Source: Prosthecobacter sp.
GTDB lineage: Bacteria > Verrucomicrobiota > Verrucomicrobiia > Verrucomicrobiales > Verrucomicrobiaceae
DNA: 5,033 bases
Direction: 5' to 3'
NCBI GenBank assembly: GCA_020216965.1
Contig: JAIWOJ010000222.1
Span: forward strand, 1-5,033
Shown here piece after piece: positions 1 to 5,033 of this stretch (the first letter of the stretch is position 1; each line of letters begins with the position of its first letter). The notes under the pieces were generated by a model, which had not been told where the DNA came from, did not search any database, and saw only the letters and a program-made list of their open reading frames with translations. The position numbers were made by a program, and so were the translations under genes.

Positions 1-1279
1 GGGAGAGCTGGGCGCTCCAGGTAGTGAGTCGATCCCGCAACCTAGCAGCGATGGATGGTTCTTGAGAGGCGAGGTTATGCCGTTCCTCTAGGTCTTGAGC
101 AAGGTTGTAGAGGTATTCGCGCTCGCCACCACGCAGGAGCTTCCAATCACCTTCACGGATGGCACTTTGGGCGATCCAGCGCCAGGCGAGGAAGGCGTGC
201 GGTGGTTCTTTTTTCTCTCCAGTCAGGTAGGGGATGAGGTTGACACCGTCGAGCTCGCCAGGGTTGACCTTCGCATGTGCAAGGGCGGCGGTGGTCGCTG
301 CGACATCAAGGGCGCTGACGGTGTGCTCATAGGTCTGTCCGCCGGGAATGGTGCCTGGCCAGGTGATGAGAAAGGGGACGTGCATACCACCTTCAGATAA
401 CATGCCTTTTTCGCCATTGAGGGGTTCATTGAGGCTGCCATCCCATCCGCCAGCATCGCCATCCAGGGGTGAGTCTTCTTTGTGAATCTTGAGTGGCGCG
501 CCATTGTCCCCAATGAAGAAGATCAAGGTGCGGCTGGTGAGGCCATGCTTTTCCAGGGTATCCATGATGTGGCCCACTCCGTCATCTATGGCGGCGATCA
601 TGCCGAGGGCAGCGCGGCGGCGCTCTGGCATGGGGCCAGGAAAACGGTCCTTGTAGTGCTGAGGCGCATCTAGGGGGGTATGGGGTGCGCGGTAGGCGAT
701 GTAGAGAAAGAAGGGATTTTCTTTGTAGCGCTCAATCACGGCTGATGCGGCTTTGGAGCAGGCATCAATGTGGTAGCTGGTAGCTGGCTGGGGGCTCATG
801 GGGCGGTCTTGGCCGTCCTGGGTGATATTGGCACCGAAGGGACGCTGGGAATGTTGTGCAAAGACATGGGTGAAGCCGTGGCGGGTAATCTCGAGGTCTG
901 GCCCCAGGTGCCATTTGCCAAACTGAGCGGTGACATACCCAGCCGCTTTTAGCCGAGCGGCGATGGTAGTTTGCTGGTTGAAGCCATCCATGGATGATTG
1001 GTTGCTCTCGACGCCAAAGCGGGCCTGAAAACGCCCGGTGAGCAGCCCAGCGCGCGATGGCACGCACTGCGGGGCGGTGCTGTAGCCGTGCTTTGCCACG
1101 ACGCCGGAACGGGCTAGGGCATCCAGGCGCGGGGTTTTGATATCTTTTTGGATGCCGTGGATGCCTAGGTCTGACCAGCCGTGGTCATCGGTGTAGAAAA
1201 TGATGAAATTCGGTGGTGCTGCGTTGCTACGATGATGGGTGCAGAGGGCAGCAATGAGGACAAAGAGGAGATATTTCAT
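1..1279 (-). CDS. Secreted type I sulfatase (arylsulfatase A-like), C-terminus cut by the window edge
   Basis: A formylglycine-dependent sulfatase that should hydrolyse sulfate esters outside the cytoplasm. The frame is open from the ATG at 1279 to the left edge, giving 426 codons and no stop. Residues 1-21 look like a signal peptide (MK, a hydrophobic run at about 3-13, then SNA-A before PPNFIIFYTDD). Active-site landmarks are all present: the metal-binding DD pair at 31-32, the canonical formylglycine site CVPSR with Cys72 and Arg76 followed by AGLLTGR, GKWHLG at 121-126, APHTP at 199-203, the GDNG metal ligands at 258-259, and EKGMLSEGG with Lys291. The C-terminal IREGDWKLLR motif starts at about 374. 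Family members are usually about 450-500 residues, so only a short tail should be missing. An in-frame ATG at 1303 would add MLCSRRIR and a more basic signal-peptide N-region; neither start has a Shine-Dalgarno sequence. Substrate cannot be told from the sequence. Confidence 0.93.
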   Translation of the reverse strand, partial: MKYLLFVLIAALCTHHRSNAAPPNFIIFYTDDHGWSDLGIHGIQKDIKTPRLDALARSGVVAKHGYSTAPQCVPSRAGLLTGRFQARFGVESNQSSMDGFNQQTTIAARLKAAGYVTAQFGKWHLGPDLEITRHGFTHVFAQHSQRPFGANITQDGQDRPMSPQPATSYHIDACSKAASAVIERYKENPFFLYIAYRAPHTPLDAPQHYKDRFPGPMPERRRAALGMIAAIDDGVGHIMDTLEKHGLTSRTLIFFIGDNGAPLKIHKEDSPLDGDAGGWDGSLNEPLNGEKGMLSEGGMHVPFLITWPGTIPGGQTYEHTVSALDVAATTAALAHAKVNPGELDGVNLIPYLTGEKKEPPHAFLAWRWIAQSAIREGDWKLLRGGEREYLYNLAQDLEERHNLASQEPSIAARLRDRLTTWSAQLS

Positions 1280-1358
1280 GCGGATTCGGCGCGAGCATAA
1301 CATGCCATCATGCGCCAAAGTTTCCGCAAAGGCTGTGTCGGATCCGGCAAAGCGCTCT

Positions 1359-2855
1359 TCAACGGCCTTCCGCAGCCCATTGCTTCATCAGGGCGATGTT
1401 GCGGGCGACCTCGGGGTTAGGCTTCTTCAGGTACTCCGCCATATCACTATCATACATGGCCTCGGACTCGGGGCCTTTGTCTGCGGTCTCGCGCATCCAG
1501 CGGTCAAGCCTGGCGCGGTGCTCTTCTAGCTGGGCTTTATAGTCTGGGTTGGCGGCTAGGTTGGTGACCTGGAAGCGGTCTTGCTGATATTCGTAGAGTT
1601 CTTCGGCAGGGCGTGTGGGGCTGAAGAGCAGGTCTTCAGAGATGGAGGGCAAGTTTCCAGCCTCATGCAGGGCACGCAGAGCCTTGACGATGGCCTTGCC
1701 GTCCTTGTAAGCGTTTGGCTGGAGATGTGGGCGGCCTGGGTAAAAGTTGCGGATGTAGAGGAAACGATCCGTGCGCACACTGCGGAGGCGCTCCACGGTC
1801 TCATCGCATCGGTCACGCGCGGCAAAGGCGGCCTCGCGCGGTTGATAGCTTGGGGAAAAAAGGTCACGCCCCTGCATCGTGGGTGGGATCGGGATGCCCG
1901 CAGCGGCCAGTGAGAGGGCAGCCATATCGATCTGCTCGACTAAATCTGTGCGCACGGCACCGCGGGCGATGCCTGGGCCACGGATAATGAAGGGAATGTG
2001 GGTGCCTTCATCGTAGAGGAATTGTTTGCCACGAGCATGGCTGATGCCGTGGTCTGTCATGAAGATGATGAGGGTATTTTCTAGCAAACCTTCTTTTTCC
2101 AGCCGAGCGATGACGCGGCCGACATGCAGGTCTGTGAGACGGACGCTGTCGAGGTAGGCGGCCCAGTCCTCCAAGAGCACGGGATCCTGCGGGTAATAAG
2201 GCGGCAGCTTGACGGCAGCGGGATCAGTAGCGCTGCCTAGCTCCTGCCGTGCGCGTGCGGCTAGGGCGCGGTTGGCTTCGGGGGTATCTGCCCGCAGCTT
2301 GCCACCATGCAGTTGCACCTGCATGAAGAAGGGCTTTTCCCCGCGCTCTGCCCAATCATGGCTGTCATACATGCGTGCATCCCATTCAAAGTTGTAGTCC
2401 GTCTTGCCGAGGCGCTGACCGCCGCCTTTTTTGCCGCCTTTTCCCTGGCCGAAGGGCATACCGCGGTGGTCGAGGTCTGGCAGGCCGCTGCCGATGCAGG
2501 TGTAGTAGCCTGCTTTTTGGAAGTATTCGGGCACAGGCCGCACGCCTTCGGGTAGGTGGATTTTTAGCTCACCGCGGCCGCTGCGGTGGTGGTGTGCGCC
2601 GATGGTCGTCTGATACATGCCTGTGATGAGGGCAGAGCGGCAGGTTGAGCAGACGGGAGCCGTGACGTAGGCGCGGGTAAAGCGGGTGCCCTCTGCTGCT
2701 AGCCGGTCCACAGCGGGCGTCTGGATCAGCGTCTCACCATAGCAGGAAAAATGCGGTGACATATCGTCCACCACAAACCACAGCACGTTTGGCGCAGCGG
2801 TGCCGTGGGTTGGGGCTAGCCAAAGGAGGGAGAACAAGAAGAGCAGGGCACGCAT
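1359..2855 (-). CDS. Secreted type I sulfatase (heparan N-sulfatase-like group) with an atypical CSTCR active site
   Basis: A complete 498-residue sulfatase from ATG 2855 to a TGA at 1359-1361. Residues 1-20 or 21 form a signal peptide (MRALLFLFSLLWL core, GTAA cleavage region), so the enzyme is exported. The metal-binding DD lies at 30-31. The formylglycine site reads CSTCR, with Cys69 and Arg73, followed by SALITGMYQTTIGAHHHRS; the usual proline at the third position is threonine and a second cysteine (Cys72) is present. LHGGK is at 182-186, TDHG (Asp268, His269) is the second metal pair, and RGKQFLYDEG with Lys277 follows. A Gly/Lys-rich insert lies at about 135-151. The rest resembles bacterial proteins annotated as N-sulfoglucosamine sulfohydrolase or iduronate-2-sulfatase-like, but that is a family resemblance, not a substrate assignment. 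The other sulfatase gene follows 79 bases downstream on the same strand, so co-transcription is likely. No Shine-Dalgarno sequence precedes the start. Confidence 0.95.
   Translation of the reverse strand: MRALLFLFSLLWLAPTHGTAAPNVLWFVVDDMSPHFSCYGETLIQTPAVDRLAAEGTRFTRAYVTAPVCSTCRSALITGMYQTTIGAHHHRSGRGELKIHLPEGVRPVPEYFQKAGYYTCIGSGLPDLDHRGMPFGQGKGGKKGGGQRLGKTDYNFEWDARMYDSHDWAERGEKPFFMQVQLHGGKLRADTPEANRALAARARQELGSATDPAAVKLPPYYPQDPVLLEDWAAYLDSVRLTDLHVGRVIARLEKEGLLENTLIIFMTDHGISHARGKQFLYDEGTHIPFIIRGPGIARGAVRTDLVEQIDMAALSLAAAGIPIPPTMQGRDLFSPSYQPREAAFAARDRCDETVERLRSVRTDRFLYIRNFYPGRPHLQPNAYKDGKAIVKALRALHEAGNLPSISEDLLFSPTRPAEELYEYQQDRFQVTNLAANPDYKAQLEEHRARLDRWMRETADKGPESEAMYDSDMAEYLKKPNPEVARNIALMKQWAAEGR
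2403..2453 (-). repeat. Gly/Lys-rich insert encoded partly by a 12-bp imperfect tandem repeat
   Basis: Within the upstream sulfatase, residues about 135-151 (GQGKGGKKGGGQRLGK) are low complexity. On the plus strand gccgcctttttt at 2421-2432 is followed directly by gccgccttttcc at 2433-2444, matching at 10 of 12 positions. The unit is a multiple of three, so the frame is kept. It probably arose by replication slippage and forms a flexible, positively charged surface loop just before the TDYNFEW segment. Confidence 0.6.
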
Positions 2856-2974
2856 GGGCTATTGGGAACGTGAACTGGCTAGGTTTTTTTCAGGCGCATC
2901 CATCACCCGTCCAGATGGGAAAAAGTGCTGTTCGTGATAATGCCTCAGGCGGTTAGCGTTTGCTCCTACCTCTT
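2856..2974. promoter_or_regulatory. Divergent intergenic region between the sulfatase pair and the esterase
   Basis: These 119 bases separate two outward-facing start codons, so promoters for both directions should lie here. For the plus strand, GATAAT at 2936-2941 matches the -10 consensus at five of six positions and would place initiation about 27 bases before the esterase ATG, but no -35-like hexamer sits 16-18 bases upstream. For the minus strand I see no convincing hexamer pair. A run of seven T at 2884-2890 is the other notable patch. No clear operator palindrome was found. A role in shared regulation of the sulfatases and esterase is inferred from position only. Confidence 0.35.
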
Positions 2975-3892
2975 ATGAACGTGCTCTGTGCCATCCCCCT
3001 GCTGATTGCGATCCCTCTGTTGGCGGCTGAAACTAAACCTACCCCCAAAGCGCCTGCGGCTCCCAAGTTTCAAAAGCTTTTGCCTGCTACCCCGGCCAGC
3101 CATGAACTGCGCACGATCGAGATCGCACGTTACCCTGAACACACGGTGGAGCTCTATGTCTATGTGCCGCGCGCAGAGGGCATCTGGCCTTGTGTGCTGG
3201 ACATCCACGGGGGTGGCTGGAAGGCCCGTCAGGTGGACTCTGACAAGCCGATGATGGAGCGGCTGGCCCAGCGCGGTTTTGTCACCGCGATGGTGAGTTA
3301 CCGCTTAGCTACTGAGGCACCCTACCCTGCGGCTTTGCATGACTGCAAGGCTGCTCTGCGCTGCCTGCGTGCCCATGCGCGTGAACTCAAGATCGATCCT
3401 GCCCGCATCGGTTGCATGGGCGGCTCTGCGGGTGGGCACCTTTCTGGCCTCACAGCGGCTACCTCTGGCTTAGCTGACTTTGAGGGCAGCGGGCCTTTTT
3501 CTGACCAGCCCAGCGTGGTGAAGGCGGCGATCGTCATGGCTGCGACGCAGGATCTCGTGGCAGCAAATATGGCGAAGACAAACGAGAACGCCCTGCTCTT
3601 TTTCGGAGCCACCTGTGCGGATAAGCCAGAGCTCTACGCCGCTGCCTCTCCCATCACCCATGTGCGTCGCGGTATGCCCCCCATCCTTTTCATTGAGGGA
3701 GAGAAGGACACCCTCAAGATCGGACGGGCAGAGATGATGGAAAAAATGCGCTCTGCCGACGTGGAGACGGGCCTGCACACCCTGAAGCACGCGCCACACC
3801 CTTTCTGGATGAGTGACCCCTGGTGCGCTGAGACGGTGGACTTAGCTGCTGCTTGGTTCAAAAAGCACCTGGGAGAGCCTGTGCTGCCGTAA
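2975..3892 (+). CDS. Secreted alpha/beta hydrolase, BD-FAE-like esterase
   Basis: A 305-residue serine hydrolase of the alpha/beta fold, probably a carboxylesterase acting on acyl groups of carbohydrates or similar esters. The start is set at ATG 2975, which gives a clean signal peptide (MNVLCAIPLLIAIPLLAAE, cleavage near residue 18); an in-frame TTG at 2960 would add five residues. An Ala/Pro/Lys-rich linker at about 21-40 leads to the mature domain. The oxyanion-hole motif HGGGW is at 78-82, the nucleophile elbow GGSAGGH gives Ser151, GEKD gives the likely acid Asp245, and APHPFW gives the likely base His275. The SYRLA and PYPAALHD segments at about 108-123 are typical of the BD-FAE/Abhydrolase_3 group. 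It diverges from the sulfatase pair, and such esterases are often found near sulfatases in Verrucomicrobiota and Planctomycetota, which suggests joint action on a substituted polysaccharide. No Shine-Dalgarno sequence is visible. The exact substrate is unknown. Confidence 0.92.
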   Translation: MNVLCAIPLLIAIPLLAAETKPTPKAPAAPKFQKLLPATPASHELRTIEIARYPEHTVELYVYVPRAEGIWPCVLDIHGGGWKARQVDSDKPMMERLAQRGFVTAMVSYRLATEAPYPAALHDCKAALRCLRAHARELKIDPARIGCMGGSAGGHLSGLTAATSGLADFEGSGPFSDQPSVVKAAIVMAATQDLVAANMAKTNENALLFFGATCADKPELYAAASPITHVRRGMPPILFIEGEKDTLKIGRAEMMEKMRSADVETGLHTLKHAPHPFWMSDPWCAETVDLAAAWFKKHLGEPVLP

Positions 3893-3899
3893 CTCCCAG
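3869..3899. repeat. Perfect 7-bp inverted repeat across the esterase stop codon
   Basis: CTGGGAG at 3869-3875 and CTCCCAG at 3893-3899 are perfect reverse complements separated by 17 bases, with the TAA stop (3890-3892) in the loop. In RNA this could form a stem at the 3' end of the esterase message. No T-run follows, so it is not a classical intrinsic terminator. It may be chance. Confidence 0.3.
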
Positions 3900-3964
3900 C
3901 CCAGGCCGCCCGCGCTAGACAATTGCGCGCGGTCTGCCATCTGGGAATGCTGCCACTGACCTCC

Positions 3965-4390
3965 ATGACTGCCCCTGAAGACCTGCTCCGCCAACGCGCC
4001 GCCGATTTCAAAGAAACGTTTGAACTCCTCCCTGATGCTGAGGAGCGCATGAGATACTTGATCCAGCTAGGCCGTGCCTACCCGCCCATGGAGGAGCAGC
4101 ACCGCATCCCTGAGAACCTCCTCGCCGGCTGCATCTCCAAGCTCTGGATCCACCCCGAGCTGCGCGATGGCTTGTGCCACTTTCAGATGGATGCAGACGC
4201 CCTCACCCCAAAAGGCACCGCAGCTCTCTTGTGTGGTTTTTACAATGGCATCCCGCCGCGCCTCGTCGCGACCACTGAGCCTGATTTCATTCAGGAATGC
4301 GGGCTGGGCAACTATCTCACCCCCTCTCGCCAGAGTGGGCTGAGCAGCCTGCGGCGCTTCATCCGCGCCTTTGCAGAGGCACATGCCTGA
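3965..4390 (+). CDS. sufE: SufE-family cysteine desulfurase activator (sulfur acceptor)
   Basis: SufE takes persulfide sulfur from the cysteine desulfurase SufS and passes it to the SufBCD scaffold for Fe-S cluster assembly in the cytoplasm. From ATG 3965 the protein has 141 residues, close to the roughly 138 of E. coli SufE. Conserved segments occur in the expected order: the helical RMRYLIQLGR region at about 28-37, NLLAGCISKLWIH with the acceptor cysteine at Cys56 (matching the GCQSQVW site of E. coli), TPKGTAALLCGFYNG at about 81-95, and a C-terminal YLTPSRQSGLSSL segment at 117-129. There is no signal peptide. In-frame ATG 3947 or TTG 3923 would add 6 or 14 residues; 3965 was chosen because MTAPEDLLRQRAADF gives a family-like N-terminus. 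The gene starts 72 bases after the esterase stop; neither sufS nor sufBCD is visible, so it is probably a housekeeping neighbour. CsdE is a close paralogue that cannot be excluded. Confidence 0.92.
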   Translation: MTAPEDLLRQRAADFKETFELLPDAEERMRYLIQLGRAYPPMEEQHRIPENLLAGCISKLWIHPELRDGLCHFQMDADALTPKGTAALLCGFYNGIPPRLVATTEPDFIQECGLGNYLTPSRQSGLSSLRRFIRAFAEAHA

Positions 4391-4444
4391 CGCGACTGCG
4401 GTTGGAGATAGGGCGCTGGAGGAGCGTAGTTTTATAAAATTCAT

Positions 4445-4474
4445 AATGCCAAAGGTCAGGATGCCTTTATCATT
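4445..4474 (+). other. Weak hairpin between sufE and the membrane-protein gene
   Basis: AATG (4445-4448) can pair with CATT (4471-4474), and AAAGG (4451-4455) with CCTTT (4464-4468), around an 8-base loop and a 2x2 internal bulge. It lies 55 bases after the sufE stop and could be a weak terminator or part of the next gene's leader. The stem is AT-rich and no T-run follows, so support is slight. The AT-rich patch just before it (4431-4447) holds TATAAA at 4433-4438 and CATAAT at 4442-4447, either of which could be a -10 element, but no -35 sequence sits at a suitable distance. Confidence 0.22.
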
Positions 4475-4494
4475 TGGGTCTGCCGGTCTCCCCC

Positions 4495-5033
4495 ATGTCC
4501 CATCAGCCCCGCCGCACCTCGATCACCCTCACGTTGCTGGTCATCATGCCAGTGGCGCTGTTGGCATGGCTGGGCACCTACCTGATCCGTGATGCTGCCC
4601 GCACCACGGACAATGCCCGTGAGGCTGTGCTCAAGGAGCGCCTCTTTGTGGCAGACCACCAGTTGGTGCATGACTTACGGCAGTTCACGGATGATCTGGA
4701 TGCTCTGGGTGCGGAGCACGCCCGCGATGCAGAGAAGGCCAGCCAAGCCCTTGCGCAGCATCCCTGGGTGCTGGAGGTCTGGCAGGTGGATGCTGAGGGG
4801 CGTAGCACTCCACGGGTGGAAAAAGCACGTTTTCAGCCGGATAAAGATGCCCTAGCCCCTGTGCGTGGAGCCACCATCCGCCAGCATTTGCAAATGGCGG
4901 GCCAAAACCTCGGGCAGGGGACAGCGGGCCACATGCAGCCTTTCCACTTGATCAGCGGCCAGGCAGCGGAACTCAGCAGCCAGCCGCGCAAAGCCGTGTG
5001 GCAGACGGCGGTCAAGCGGCCCGCCTATCATCT
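4495..5033 (+). CDS. N-terminal part of a membrane-anchored sensor-like protein, possibly a histidine kinase (cut by the window edge)
   Basis: The frame is open from ATG 4495 to the right edge, giving 179 codons with no stop. A short basic N-terminus (MSHQPRR) is followed by one clear transmembrane helix at about 9-31 (ITLTLLVIMPVALLAWLGTYL). Next comes a charged, probably helical or coiled-coil stretch at about 33-90, rich in Ala, Glu, Asp, His and Arg. After that a more globular segment begins (HPWVLEVWQVDAEGRS at about 89-104), like the start of an extracytoplasmic sensing domain. This design is common at the N-terminus of bacterial sensor histidine kinases, and also of chemoreceptors and diguanylate cyclases. 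No kinase, HAMP or GGDEF motif is visible in the part shown, so the kinase call is inference. Codon use and composition look like the neighbours. The start lacks a Shine-Dalgarno sequence; a TTG at 4474 is the only in-frame alternative noted before an upstream TAA at 4444-4446. Confidence 0.75.
   Translation, partial: MSHQPRRTSITLTLLVIMPVALLAWLGTYLIRDAARTTDNAREAVLKERLFVADHQLVHDLRQFTDDLDALGAEHARDAEKASQALAQHPWVLEVWQVDAEGRSTPRVEKARFQPDKDALAPVRGATIRQHLQMAGQNLGQGTAGHMQPFHLISGQAAELSSQPRKAVWQTAVKRPAYH

Noticed and set aside
1..1279. Possibility that the partial sulfatase at the left edge is a pseudogene
   Set aside because: The frame is uninterrupted for 426 codons with every catalytic landmark present; the missing end is due only to the window boundary.
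1339..1346. CGGATCCG palindrome between the two sulfatase genes
   Set aside because: Eight bases is too short to claim an operator, and no T-run follows on either strand to make it a terminator.
1239..1529. A 96-codon plus-strand open frame bridging the two sulfatase genes
   Set aside because: It overlaps the signal-peptide region of one sulfatase and the C-terminus of the other in antisense and has no domain or initiation signal.
1581..1913. A 110-codon plus-strand open frame opposite the upstream sulfatase
   Set aside because: It lies antisense to a sulfatase with intact family motifs, and its translation shows no recognisable domain; open antisense frames are expected in GC-rich coding sequence.
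3634..4050. A 138-codon minus-strand open frame spanning the end of the esterase and the start of sufE
   Set aside because: It covers two well-supported genes on the other strand and its Ser/Arg/Ala-rich translation resembles a shadow frame.
1..5033. Frequent CTAG tetranucleotides (about 16 by eye)
   Set aside because: The count is near what base composition predicts; it only shows that CTAG is not depleted as it is in some enteric bacteria.

Overview
The window is a gene-dense piece of a moderately GC-rich bacterial chromosome. It most resembles Verrucomicrobiota or Planctomycetota. That placement is inferred from exported formylglycine-type sulfatases next to a secreted alpha/beta hydrolase, and from five gene starts with no recognisable Shine-Dalgarno sequence. 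No rRNA or other phylogenetic marker is present to confirm it.

Layout: on the minus strand two sulfatase genes lie head to tail. The upstream one (1359-2855) is complete at 498 residues. The downstream one runs from 1279 off the left edge, with 426 codons visible. Only 79 bases separate them, so they may share a transcript. A 119-base divergent intergenic region (2856-2974) separates them from plus-strand genes: a secreted BD-FAE-like esterase (2975-3892), a SufE-type sulfur-acceptor protein (3965-4390), and the first 179 codons of a membrane-anchored protein, probably a sensor histidine kinase, cut by the right edge (from 4495). There is no gene-free stretch above about 300 bases and I see no RNA gene, insertion sequence or CRISPR array.

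How the genes may work together (inference): both sulfatases and the esterase carry signal peptides. Together they look like part of an extracytoplasmic system that strips sulfate and acyl esters from a sulfated polysaccharide or similar ester. SufE acts in the cytoplasm in Fe-S cluster assembly and is probably a housekeeping neighbour. The last gene may be a separate signalling unit.

I found no convincing undescribed system. The points most worth checking are the atypical formylglycine motif of the second sulfatase (CSTCR rather than CxPxR), a short slippage-type repeat that encodes a Gly/Lys-rich insert in the same enzyme, and the uniform lack of Shine-Dalgarno sequences.
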